41,152 nucleotides of DNA. Origin: Rhodospirillales bacterium (GTDB lineage: Bacteria > Pseudomonadota > Alphaproteobacteria > ATCC43930 > CGMCC-115725). Below are positions 15,829 through 24,046 of the stretch, in pieces (position 1 is the stretch's first letter; the number at the start of each line of letters is the position of its first letter). The notes under the pieces were generated by a model, which was not told where the DNA came from, did no database searches, and worked only from the letters and a program-made list of their open reading frames with translations. The stretch covers positions 1 to 41,152 of the forward strand of contig JAQGID010000016.1 of assembly GCA_028291405.1 (NCBI GenBank), in the 5' to 3' direction. The translations under genes were made by a program, and so were the position numbers.

Positions 15829-17394
15829 TCAGTTGCTGCGGAACAGGTCCTGCGGGATACCCGCCGCGGAGAAGATATAGTCGCGCGAGGCTTCGAGCTG
15901 GTTGCGCAGCCGGGGCAAATCGACGTCGAGCAGCTGCCCCTTCCACTTGCGCACCTTACCCGCGACGATCACGGTCTCAACGTTGGTGCGGTCCATCAGC
16001 GAGACGACCGCACCAGGCACCTGGTTGAGCGGAGCCACGTTGATCCGGGTGGTGTCGAGCAGGATGATGTCGGCTTCCTTGCCTGGCGTGAGCGAACCAA
16101 CCTTGTCGTCGAGCCGAAGGGCCTTCGCACCATTCAAGGTGCCGTAGCGCAGCACGTCCCGGGTCGTGAGCGGGGTCGGCGTCTCGGGCGGAGGCGTCGG
16201 AAAATCGCTCGATGCGCTATCGAGGATCATCTGGTTCACGAGGGCGCGTTGCAGATTCATGCAAGAGCGCATCTGGGTGAAGAAGTCCGCCGTCAGCGTG
16301 CACTCCACGTCCACGCTCAGCGACGGCTCCATGGCAAGGCTTTGCATCTTGAGGATGGGCGGCATGCCGTGCCGCATATTCATTTCGATCGGGACGGCGA
16401 GTGACACCTGCACGCTGGCGTCCTTTACTTTCTGCCATGCCATGTCGGACATCCCGGTCATGTGGACGAACAAATTGTCGGGTCCGAGCCCGAGCGTACC
16501 GCTGTCGCCCCCCTTGCCCTGGGCGAGGAGGTCCAAGGTCGGGCGTATGCCGAACGGCGAGAGGATATGCGCCGCGACCTGGAGATCGAGCTGGCGCCCG
16601 ATCAGCCAGGCCTTCTCGTAGCCCGGAAGATAGACCTCGCCGCCCATGATCATGGTGACGAGCTGGTCGGTCGAGGAGAACCACTGCTTGTTGATGCGGA
16701 TCGCGTCGGTCGGATATTGGTTGCCGGCAACCCCACCCGCGCTCTCGAAATAGCCGAATGCGGCGCGGCGTCCGGAATCGATGAGAGCCTGGATCACGGC
16801 GTCGGAATGCGCGGGCGAGTGATGGATCTGCGAGATGTCGTGCACCGTCGTGACGCCATCGTCGAGCTGGCTCAGCGAACCGAACAGCTCGTTGATATAG
16901 ACGTCCTGCGGCCGGTAGACCGGGGCGAAGGTTTGAAGAATATATTGGTAGTAATTGATGACCCCTGTCGGCGTGCCATCGGGCAAGAGTATTCCGTCGG
17001 CGAGGAAGCTGCGTAACGCCGTCTCGAACTGATGGTGGTGCGTATCGATGAAGCCGGGCATGACGACGTGGCCGGTGGCGTCGATCACCGCGCCGCCGGC
17101 GTTCAGGTTCGGTCCAACGGCCAGGATCTTCTTGCCTTCGACGAGCACGTCGGCCTCGGCGAAGTCGCCCACCTGCGGGTCCATCGACATCACCGAACCG
17201 CCGCGAATGACGTAGCGCCGTCCCGGCCTGCCACTATCCTGGGGCGCCTCCTCGAAACCCGCTCTGGCAGGGCGGACCGCGAACAGAGGAAGACCCGTAG
17301 CGGCGACGAAACCAGTCGCCGCCGCCCCCTTCAGAAAATTGCGCCGCGAGCCGGAATGGTACTGCGGCTTGCCCTCATCGCACAGGCTGCACAT
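15829..17394 (-). CDS. Tat-exported amidohydrolase with N-terminal CxxC
   Basis: 521 residues of the amidohydrolase superfamily (TIM-barrel metal hydrolases such as cytosine or chlorohydrolase-like deaminases). A twin-arginine signal, SRRNFLKGAAATGF (16-29), with a hydrophobic stretch and an ARA site near 45, predicts export of the folded enzyme. An extra n-region, MCSLCDEGKPQYH, puts two cysteines (C2, C5) before the Tat motif. The barrel shows PGFIDTHHHQFE (113-124) for the first metal-binding histidines, further histidines in QVAAHILSPFG and NLFVHMTG, and a closing DKVGSLTPGKEADIILLD typical of the composite beta-sandwich. The first metal motif is HHH, in place of the simple HxH. It is the downstream end of a four-gene minus-strand run of exported proteins. 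Substrate unknown. Confidence 0.9.
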   Translation of the reverse strand: MCSLCDEGKPQYHSGSRRNFLKGAAATGFVAATGLPLFAVRPARAGFEEAPQDSGRPGRRYVIRGGSVMSMDPQVGDFAEADVLVEGKKILAVGPNLNAGGAVIDATGHVVMPGFIDTHHHQFETALRSFLADGILLPDGTPTGVINYYQYILQTFAPVYRPQDVYINELFGSLSQLDDGVTTVHDISQIHHSPAHSDAVIQALIDSGRRAAFGYFESAGGVAGNQYPTDAIRINKQWFSSTDQLVTMIMGGEVYLPGYEKAWLIGRQLDLQVAAHILSPFGIRPTLDLLAQGKGGDSGTLGLGPDNLFVHMTGMSDMAWQKVKDASVQVSLAVPIEMNMRHGMPPILKMQSLAMEPSLSVDVECTLTADFFTQMRSCMNLQRALVNQMILDSASSDFPTPPPETPTPLTTRDVLRYGTLNGAKALRLDDKVGSLTPGKEADIILLDTTRINVAPLNQVPGAVVSLMDRTNVETVIVAGKVRKWKGQLLDVDLPRLRNQLEASRDYIFSAAGIPQDLFRSN

Positions 17395-17507
17395 GTCGGC
17401 GCTCTCCTCCCTAGCGAGTCATTCGGAATGATGACTCCCGTTGATTCGATTATGCCGTCGCCCGCGCAGGTGTTTACCTGGCGGCGAACCACTGCTGACG
17501 CCTCCCC

Positions 17508-18302
17508 TCAGACGACTTTGACGTGGATCTCGCCGAGTTTGTCGATGTGGCCGACCATGAGGTCGCCCGGCACCACCGGCCCGACGTTCTCGGGCGTACC
17601 GCTGTAGATGACGTCGCCGGGGAAGAGCTCGTAATATTGCGAGAGGTGGGCGATCTGCTCGGCGACGCTCCAGATCATCTGCGACAGATCGGCCTTCTGT
17701 TTTTCCTGCCCGTTGACGGTCAGCAGGATCAGCCCCTCCTTGAGATGTCCGACCGACGACGCCGGGTGCAAGGGTCCCATCGGCGCCGAATGGTCGAAGG
17801 ACTTGCCGATCTCCCACGGCTTCTTCTCGTTGCCCATCGCCTGCTGCAGGTCGCGGCGCGTCATGTCGAGGCCGACGGCGTAGCCGAAGACGCAATCGAG
17901 CGCCGAAGCGGCGTCGATGTTGCGGCCACCCTTCCTCAGCGCGGCGACGAGCTCGAGCTCGTAGTGATAGTTCTTCGTCACCGGCGGATAGGGATGGTCG
18001 GCCACCTGCCCCGGCTTGACGTTCTGGACGGCATCGTTGGGCTTCTGAAAGAAAAAGGGCGGCTCGCGCGTCGGGTCCGAGCCCATCTCGCGCGAATGCG
18101 CCGCGTAGTTGCGGCCGACGCAATAAATCCGGCGCACCGGGAAGACCTGGTCGCTGTCGACGATCGGGATGAAGGAGCGGTCGCCGATTTCGAAGAGCGC
18201 GGACGGCGCCGCCTCTGCGACGGGAACCGCGCCGGTCGCAGCGAGTCCGGCGCCCAGCAGGGCGGACGAGCGCAAAAGGTGGCGGCGATCGATCTCGGAC
18301 AT
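17508..18302 (-). CDS. Fumarylacetoacetate hydrolase family protein with Tat signal
   Basis: 264 residues. The FAH fold is recognised from IYCVGRNYAAHSREMG (about 59-74), FFFQKPNDAVQ, YHYELELVAALRKGGRNI with the acidic metal ligands of the ELE motif, FGYAVGLDMTRRDLQ, and IYSGTPENVGPVVPGD. Family members cleave C-C bonds or hydrate and decarboxylate oxo acids in aromatic breakdown, normally in the cytoplasm. Here the N-terminus reads MSEIDRRHLLRSSALLGAGLA..., a twin-arginine signal with an AEA site near 32, so export is predicted. The start at 18302 has GGGAGGT upstream. It lies between the Tat amidohydrolase (113 bases) and the DUF1501 gene (105 bases) on the same strand, suggesting a shared periplasmic pathway. 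Confidence 0.88.
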   Translation of the reverse strand: MSEIDRRHLLRSSALLGAGLAATGAVPVAEAAPSALFEIGDRSFIPIVDSDQVFPVRRIYCVGRNYAAHSREMGSDPTREPPFFFQKPNDAVQNVKPGQVADHPYPPVTKNYHYELELVAALRKGGRNIDAASALDCVFGYAVGLDMTRRDLQQAMGNEKKPWEIGKSFDHSAPMGPLHPASSVGHLKEGLILLTVNGQEKQKADLSQMIWSVAEQIAHLSQYYELFPGDVIYSGTPENVGPVVPGDLMVGHIDKLGEIHVKVV

Positions 18303-18407
18303 GCGGACCTCCCGGCAACTTTTGATAACGCGACATTGACGTCGTACGCGACCGCTAACTCTCGGAGCAATCTCCGCGTCCGTCAATTCACGGAATCGCG
18401 CGCTCCG

Positions 18408-19616
18408 TCAGGCGCGGATCAGCCCGTCCATCGGTTTGACTGCCGCGGCATCCGGGAAAACGCGCTGTTCGAGCGCGGCGCGGTCGATGCCGAGATGGTC
18501 GCGCAGCACGCCTTTGATGACGGCGCGAGCATCGGTGGCGACGCGCAGGTCGCGGTTTTCCTCGAGGCTCCCGAGGCCCGGCCAATCGCCGTGCATCGCG
18601 CCACCCTGCACCGCACCGCCCATGACGAGGGCGACCGAGGCGGTGCCGTGGTCGGTGCCGCCGGTGCCGTTGACGGCGACCGTGCGGCCGAACTCGGTGA
18701 CCGCGACGATGACGGTGTCGCGCCACGCCGGCCCCAGCGCCATCGCCAGCGCCTGCAGCCCATCGGCAAGACCCTCGAGGTTCTGCGCCAGCCGCCCGGC
18801 GGTGCTGCCCTGGCCGACATGAGTGTCCCAGCCGGTCATCTCGAGCGCCGCGATGCGCGGCCCGTCGGGCACCCCGAGAAGCCGCCCCGCCGCCTCGGCG
18901 ACCGGCCGGAAGCTCTTGGGACCGAAGCCCTGGGGACCGCCCTTCCCGCCATCGCCGAGCACCGCCGCCGATATGCTCTGGCCGCGCAGCCCGTCGCCGA
19001 GCGCCGGACCGAGCAACGGATCGCCGGCGTAGAGTCCGGCGAGTGTCGTCAGGAACTCGGGCGAGGCTTCGGCAAGACCCGGCGGCTCCCACGAGGCGAC
19101 GCGCGTCTTGCCGCGCAGCAGCAGGGGCACCGCGCCGCCGACGGCGATGCCGAGCCGTCGGTCGCCTAAGGGAGGCTGAATTACCCCGAGCGCGCGGTTG
19201 AGCCAGCCGTCGCTCTGCCCGGTCTTGGCGGCGAGACCCGCCTCCATGAGATCCTGCGCGTCGAAATGCGAGCGCGTGCGATAGCCGTTGCCGGCGGCAT
19301 GGACGAAAAGCAGCTCGTCCTTCGCCCAATAGGAATGGATCGCGGCGAGCGCCGGGTTCAGCGCGAAGACGGGATCGAGCGCGAGGCAGCCGCCGTCTTC
19401 GCCCACGGCAGGCAGCGCCAGGCTGCCGCGCAGCTCGCGATAGTGTCCGTCACCGAGCGGCGGGACGGCGGCGAGACCGTCGAGCGCGCCGCGCAGCAGG
19501 ACGACGACGAAGCGCCGCTCGGTCGGCGCCGCCGCCAGAACGGCATGCGGCGCAAAGGGCAACGCTGCCGCGCCGAGGGCGAAGATCTGCAGCATGTGTC
19601 GGCGGCTGGTCGTCAT
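18408..19616 (-). CDS. DUF1501 protein, Tat-exported
   Basis: 402 residues. DUF1501 proteins are alkaline-phosphatase-superfamily relatives of unknown function that are exported by Tat. Evident are the signal TTSRRHMLQIFALGAAALPF (2-21), VVLLRGALDGLAAVPP, GWDTHVGQGS, VTEFGRTVAVNGTGGTDHGTASVALVMGG, and the end DHLGIDRAALEQRVFPDA. The TEFGRT and TDHG segments are the family hallmarks. It begins 5 bases downstream of the DUF1800 stop, and DUF1800/DUF1501 pairs are widespread, so the two likely form one functional unit. The start at 19616 is where the Tat signal begins; the frame extends upstream to 19952 only as the high-GC shadow of DUF1800. Confidence 0.93.
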   Translation of the reverse strand: MTTSRRHMLQIFALGAAALPFAPHAVLAAAPTERRFVVVLLRGALDGLAAVPPLGDGHYRELRGSLALPAVGEDGGCLALDPVFALNPALAAIHSYWAKDELLFVHAAGNGYRTRSHFDAQDLMEAGLAAKTGQSDGWLNRALGVIQPPLGDRRLGIAVGGAVPLLLRGKTRVASWEPPGLAEASPEFLTTLAGLYAGDPLLGPALGDGLRGQSISAAVLGDGGKGGPQGFGPKSFRPVAEAAGRLLGVPDGPRIAALEMTGWDTHVGQGSTAGRLAQNLEGLADGLQALAMALGPAWRDTVIVAVTEFGRTVAVNGTGGTDHGTASVALVMGGAVQGGAMHGDWPGLGSLEENRDLRVATDARAVIKGVLRDHLGIDRAALEQRVFPDAAAVKPMDGLIRA

Positions 19617-19621
19617 CTCGT

Positions 19622-20956
19622 TCACCGGCGCTGGAATTGCGGGCTGGCGAGCAGCAGGGCGAGGCCGACCCTCCGGCTCGGGGCGCGGCGGATCGCCTGC
19701 GTCGTCTCTTCCGGCAACAGCCCGCCGAAGCTCGCATCGGCGATCGCCAGCGGATCCGGCGGGTTGGCCAGGCGCTCGGCGAAAGCCTGGCACCATTCGG
19801 CCCGACGGAGGACGGATTCCGGCGAGATCCAGGCGCTCGCCTCGTCGGGCCAGCCGGCAGGCGAAGGCGCGACGAAGGGCATCTGGTCGAGAACGCGGAG
19901 CCCGCCGACCAGCTGCTGCGCCGGCAGCGGCGGCAGCGACGTCGCCCGGCAAGCGGCGACGATCAGCTCGGTCGGGGTTCGCACCTTGGCATAGGGCGTC
20001 TGCCAGGCAGCATCCTCGCGGACCACCGCGACAATCACCTCCTTGAGGTCGCCGTCGCTGTCGAGGAAGCGGCGGCCGATGCGTTCGACCGAATCCTTGG
20101 GCGGCGTGTCGGCGATGAAATGCCGCGCCAGCTTGGTCGCGATGTGGTGCGCCGTCGCCGGATGGCGCGCGAGGTCGCGCAGCGCCGCCTCGCCCTCGCC
20201 GGCCCCGGCCTCGGCGTAGCTCCGCCCGAGCAGTGTCTTGGGGCCGGGCTCGTGGATCTGCGGCACGAAGCGGAAATTGCCGGGGTTGGGATCGCGCAGC
20301 CGCGCGATCGACCAGCCGGTCAGGATGAGCGCCAGGGCGCCGACGTCCTGCTGCGTATAGCCGCCGTCGACGCCGAGCGTATGGAGCTCGAGCAGCTCGC
20401 GACCGAGATTCTCGTTGCTGCCCTTGCCGCTGTGCTGGCCGAATTTCGAGTTGGGACCGATCGACTGGACGTTGTCGAGATAGAATCCCATCGCCGGGTG
20501 GCGGGTGACGGCAAGCAGCATGTCCGCGAAACGGCCGGTGACATGCGGCCGGATCGCCTCGCGCTCGAAGGCGCCGACGAAGCCGCGCACCACCGGCCGC
20601 ATCGCCGAGACGGTGAAATGATTGCTCCAGAAGAAGACCAACCGGTCGCGCAGCGGCGTGTCACTGGCGATCGCCGCGTTCAGCCGCGCCCCCACCTCGG
20701 CGAGATAGGTCTCGCGTATCTCGACGCGCTCGACCATGGCGCCGTTCTTGTCTCCCTGCTGGCGGTCGCGGCGCACCTCGAGCTCCGCCACCACCATCCG
20801 CGCCGCGGTCGGAAGATCGCTGGGCAGCGGCGCCGCAGGCCGATCAAGCTGGGCGAGAACCCAGCCGCGCGGATCGCGCGAGGCCGCTGCGAGATCGTCG
20901 CCACGCGCGGCGAAGCCGAAGCGGCTCGTGGCGATGATGGCGGGCGCGTCAATCAT
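19622..20956 (-). CDS. DUF1800 protein
   Basis: 444 residues from the chosen start. DUF1800 hallmarks are WSNHFTVSAMRP, NENLGRELLELHTLGVDGGYTQQDV, LILTGWSI, and KLARHFIADTPPKDSVERI. The family is uncharacterised and nearly always paired with DUF1501, as here. No clear signal peptide is seen, so either it stays inside or travels with its partner. The start is uncertain: ATG 20956 (MIDAPAIIATSRFGF) fits the usual family N-terminus, while ATG 21007 would add 17 residues; neither has a strong ribosome site. It is divergent from the family 5 binding protein, with a perfect 14-bp palindrome in the spacer. Confidence 0.9.
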   Translation of the reverse strand: MIDAPAIIATSRFGFAARGDDLAAASRDPRGWVLAQLDRPAAPLPSDLPTAARMVVAELEVRRDRQQGDKNGAMVERVEIRETYLAEVGARLNAAIASDTPLRDRLVFFWSNHFTVSAMRPVVRGFVGAFEREAIRPHVTGRFADMLLAVTRHPAMGFYLDNVQSIGPNSKFGQHSGKGSNENLGRELLELHTLGVDGGYTQQDVGALALILTGWSIARLRDPNPGNFRFVPQIHEPGPKTLLGRSYAEAGAGEGEAALRDLARHPATAHHIATKLARHFIADTPPKDSVERIGRRFLDSDGDLKEVIVAVVREDAAWQTPYAKVRTPTELIVAACRATSLPPLPAQQLVGGLRVLDQMPFVAPSPAGWPDEASAWISPESVLRRAEWCQAFAERLANPPDPLAIADASFGGLLPEETTQAIRRAPSRRVGLALLLASPQFQRR

Positions 20957-21037
20957 GATTTGGTCGCAAAGGCCATGGCGATGATAGGCCCGCGCCAAAG
21001 CGGCCATCCCCGAGGAGCGCTTGCCGCGACAAAAGCT

Positions 21038-21051
21038 GATAAGATCTTATC
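21038..21051. promoter_or_regulatory. Perfect 14-bp palindrome GATAAGATCTTATC
   Basis: A perfect inverted repeat in the 126-base divergent spacer between DUF1800 (minus) and the family 5 binding protein (plus), 32 bases before the latter's start. AT-rich content and placement suggest an operator for a dimeric repressor (for example GntR or MarR type), but no regulator gene is adjacent. Confidence 0.5.
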
Positions 21052-21082
21052 GAAGGCAATAATGGATCGGTGGGGAGGATCA

Positions 21083-22624
21083 ATGCTCGACAGGCTCTTG
21101 GCGTGGAGTGCGTGGACGGCAACGGCGGCGATCGCCCTTGTCTCGCCGGCGTTGGCGCAAAAGGACAAGGATACGCTGCGCTTCGGCTTCCAGGATCCGA
21201 TCTCGACCGTCGAGGTCGTGCTCGATCCCAAGCCGGAGACGATCATGACGAACGATGCCGTCTTCGACGGGCTGGTCTGGTACGACCCGGCATCGCGCAG
21301 CTACAAGCCGGCGCTCGCCGAGAGCTGGAGCCGGATCGACGACAAGACGCTCGAGTTCAAGCTGCGCCGCGACGTCAAGTTCCACGACGGCACGGCGATG
21401 ACGGCGGACGACGTCGCCTATACATTCGGCTGGCTGATCGATCCGGCCTCGAAGCTGCGCTACGTCAACCTCGATTTCGTCGCGCGCATCGAGAAGATCG
21501 ACGATTACACCATCCGCCTGATCGAGAAGCAGCCGAGTTCCTACGATCTCTCGCGACTGCCGCTGGCGCCCGTCTATCCCAAGGCGGTGCACGGCGCGCT
21601 GGCCGACAAGGCCGAGTTCGGCCGCAAGCGTCCGATCGGCACCGGGCCCTACAAGGTCGAATCGATCGATTCGACGCGGGGCGTCGTGCTGGTCCGCAAC
21701 GACCTCTATCCGCTGGCATCGGAGTGGCGGCCGGCGGGGCAGATCAAACAGATCCAAATCGTGCCGATTCCCGATCTTCAGACCGAGATCGCGCAGCTGA
21801 TCACCGGCGGTCTCGACGTCATCCACGACCTGCCGAAGGATCTCGCCGAGCAGCTCGCCGGCGCGCCCAACGTGACGATCACCGCGAGCACGGGGCCGAA
21901 TTACTTCTACATGGAGATGGATTCGGTGAACCGTTCGGGAAACGCAGCGCTGGCGAAGCCGGAGGTTCGCAAGGCGATCGCGATGGCGATCGACCGCACC
22001 GAGCTCGCCGAGCACGTCGTCACCGGCGGCAAGGCGGTGACGGTGATCGACGCGCTGTGCCTGCCCAGCCAGTCGGATTGCCCGCCGACCCTCGCCGCCG
22101 TCCCGCCGAGGCCGGATGCGGCAGCCGCGAAGAAGCTCCTGGCTGCGGCGGGCTATCCCGACGGCTTCGACGTCGACATCACCTCGATCCCCGGCGCCCA
22201 GGCACTCGCCGAGGCGATTGCCGGCGATCTGCGCAAGATCGGCGTCCGCGCCAAGGTCGACCATAAGACTTTCGGCTCCTATCGCGAGAAGGAGACGCAG
22301 AACAAACTCGAGATCCTGGTCGCGCATTTCTGGAGCGCCGGCGCCTCGCCCTGGGGCACGCTCGACCGGTTCTTCGGTCCGCCGGCCCGTGATTATTTCC
22401 ACGACGAGGAGATCAACCGGCTGAAGGCGGCGGGTGCCAGCGAGCTCGACGATGCCAAGCGCATCGCGCTGTGGCGGCAAATCTTCGAGCGCATCAACGA
22501 ACGCGGCTACATCATGCCGCTGACGACGTTCCCGTCGGTCTTCGCCAGCGCCGACAACGTCGTCATCGGGACTGGGGCGCTCAACCCCGGCGGCGCCGAC
22601 CTCAACCGCATCCACTGGAAGTGA
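21083..22624 (+). CDS. ABC transporter substrate-binding protein, family 5 (peptide/opine type)
   Basis: 513 residues. A Sec signal peptide covers 1-25 (cleavage after ALA), followed by the SBP_bac_5 fold used for oligopeptides, opines, nickel or glutathione: NDAVFDGLVWYDPASRSYKPALAESW near the start of the mature part, LRRDVKFHDGTAMTADDVAYTF, GTGPYKVES, and the hinge region PEVRKAIAMAIDRTEL. The start at ATG 21083 is preceded by GGAGGATCA; a second in-frame ATG 21 bases upstream lacks such a site. No permease or ATPase genes of this type are in the window, so the protein is an orphan here and probably serves a transporter elsewhere. The VOC gene follows by 7 bases and may be co-transcribed. 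Confidence 0.92.
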   Translation: MLDRLLAWSAWTATAAIALVSPALAQKDKDTLRFGFQDPISTVEVVLDPKPETIMTNDAVFDGLVWYDPASRSYKPALAESWSRIDDKTLEFKLRRDVKFHDGTAMTADDVAYTFGWLIDPASKLRYVNLDFVARIEKIDDYTIRLIEKQPSSYDLSRLPLAPVYPKAVHGALADKAEFGRKRPIGTGPYKVESIDSTRGVVLVRNDLYPLASEWRPAGQIKQIQIVPIPDLQTEIAQLITGGLDVIHDLPKDLAEQLAGAPNVTITASTGPNYFYMEMDSVNRSGNAALAKPEVRKAIAMAIDRTELAEHVVTGGKAVTVIDALCLPSQSDCPPTLAAVPPRPDAAAAKKLLAAAGYPDGFDVDITSIPGAQALAEAIAGDLRKIGVRAKVDHKTFGSYREKETQNKLEILVAHFWSAGASPWGTLDRFFGPPARDYFHDEEINRLKAAGASELDDAKRIALWRQIFERINERGYIMPLTTFPSVFASADNVVIGTGALNPGGADLNRIHWK

Positions 22625-22631
22625 GAACAGC

Positions 22632-23069
22632 ATGAGCACGGCACCGACAAGCACCCGCGCGACGATCATCCCCGCGATGCACTACCGCGACGCGCCGGCG
22701 GCCATCGAGTTCCTCTGCGCGGCATTCGGTTTCGAGCGGCACCTCGTGGTGCCGGGCGAGAACGGCACGATCGCGCATGCCCAGCTCCGCTTCGGCAACG
22801 GCATGATCATGCTGGGCTCGGCCCGCGACGACGAATTCGGGGTGCTGCTGACCTCGCCCGATCAGACCGGCGGCAAGGTCACCCAAACCGTGTATGTCGT
22901 CGTCGCCGACGCCGATGCGCATTTCGCGCGCGCCCGGGCCGCCGGAGCCGCGATCGTGACGCCGGTCGCCGACCAGTCCTATGGCGGCCGGCTCTATACC
23001 TGCCGCGATCCCGAAGGCCACATCTGGAGCTTCGGCACCTACGATCCCTGGCAACCGCCGGCGCACTGA
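22632..23069 (+). CDS. VOC-superfamily (glyoxalase/bleomycin-resistance-like) protein
   Basis: 145 residues with two beta-alpha-beta-beta-beta modules of the vicinal oxygen chelate fold. Typical strings are AAIEFLCAAFGFERHL in the first module and DADAHFARARAAGAAIV plus YGGRLYTCRDPEGHIWSFGTYDPW in the second. The latter is the standard ending of PhnB/YdcJ-like VOC proteins of unknown specificity. It begins 7 bases after the binding-protein stop, so it is likely in the same transcript. It is convergent with the aldo/keto reductase gene, with only 9 bases between stops. Confidence 0.88.
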   Translation: MSTAPTSTRATIIPAMHYRDAPAAIEFLCAAFGFERHLVVPGENGTIAHAQLRFGNGMIMLGSARDDEFGVLLTSPDQTGGKVTQTVYVVVADADAHFARARAAGAAIVTPVADQSYGGRLYTCRDPEGHIWSFGTYDPWQPPAH

Positions 23070-23078
23070 TCCGCTGGG

Positions 23079-23912
23079 CTAGAGCATCTCCAGCGGCACC
23101 TTGTGTCTGGGCGGCGGGAACTTGTGGTCGATGGCCGCGAGTTCCTCGGCGGTCAGCACGATATTCAGCGCGGCGGCATTCTCACGGACATGCTCGATCC
23201 GCTCCGCCTTCGGGATCGTGGCGACTCCCTCGCGACGCAGCACCCAGGCGATGAGGAGCTGCGCCACTGTGCAGCCGCGCGCCGCGGCGAGCCGTTGCAG
23301 CACCTGATCGCGCAGCAAGCGTCCCTGCTCGATCGGCGAATAGGCCATCACCGCGACCTGATGATTGCGGCACCACGGCAGCAAGTCGAACTCGCAGCCG
23401 CGGCGCGACGGATTGTAGAGGATCTGGTTCGCGGTCGCGGCGCTGCCGCCGGGGGTATCCCAGAGCTCCTCCATGTCCGGCGTGTCGAAATTGCTGACCC
23501 CGAAGCTGAGGATCTTGCCTTGCCCCATCAGCGCCTCGAAACCCGCCACGGTTTCGGCTAGCGGAATCGAGCCGCGCCAGTGCAGCAGGTAAAGATCGAG
23601 CCGGTCGGTCTGCAAGCGCTTAAGGCTGCGCTCGCAGGCGGCAGCGACGCCGGGGCGCGAGGCGTTGTGCGGGTAGACCTTGCTGACCAGAAAGACCTCG
23701 TCGCGCCGGCCGGCGATCGCCTCGCCGACGATCTCCTCGGCGGCGCCGTCGCCGTACATCTCGGCGGTGTCGATGAGACCGAGCCCGACATCGAGGCCGT
23801 AACGTAAGGACGCGATGGCGCCGCTGCGCCGCGATCGCCCCTCGCCGAAGCCCCAGGTGCCCTGCCCGAGCACCGGCATCGCCTGGCCCGAGCTCAACTC
23901 GATGTATCGCAT
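23079..23912 (-). CDS. Aldo/keto reductase
   Basis: 277 residues forming a TIM-barrel NADPH oxidoreductase. The catalytic tetrad is complete: D48 and Y53 in LIDTAEMYGDG, K78 in LVSKVYPHNA, and H111 in LYLLHWRG. The NADPH-binding end shows TIPKAERIEHVRENAAALNI. The sequence is closest to the DkgA/YeaE-type small-molecule reductases; the carbonyl substrate is not predictable. It is transcribed alone on the minus strand, convergent with the VOC gene and divergent from the DUF1194 gene. Confidence 0.93.
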   Translation of the reverse strand: MRYIELSSGQAMPVLGQGTWGFGEGRSRRSGAIASLRYGLDVGLGLIDTAEMYGDGAAEEIVGEAIAGRRDEVFLVSKVYPHNASRPGVAAACERSLKRLQTDRLDLYLLHWRGSIPLAETVAGFEALMGQGKILSFGVSNFDTPDMEELWDTPGGSAATANQILYNPSRRGCEFDLLPWCRNHQVAVMAYSPIEQGRLLRDQVLQRLAAARGCTVAQLLIAWVLRREGVATIPKAERIEHVRENAAALNIVLTAEELAAIDHKFPPPRHKVPLEML

Positions 23913-23991
23913 GCGCGCTCTCCCTGCGAACGAGACTTACGCTACTCCGCAGCTTGCACCGCCGGCTCCTTGTGGAAAATACGTGAGTCTC

Positions 23992-24020
23992 TTCACCCGC
24001 CGCGCCGCCGGGACTATGCT
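23992..24020 (+). promoter_or_regulatory. Possible promoter of the DUF1194 gene
   Basis: TTCACC at 23992-23997 and TATGCT at 24015-24020 with a 17-base spacer, 26 bases before the ATG. Each hexamer matches the sigma-70 consensus at four positions. Confidence 0.4.
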
Positions 24021-24046
24021 GGAGACACTACCTCGTGGAGGCGGCC

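Noticed and set aside
19637-21082. Long in-frame extension upstream of the family 5 binding protein (995 codons in total)
   Set aside because: The part before 21083 is antisense to DUF1800, and the signal peptide with GGAGGATCA fixes the start at 21083.
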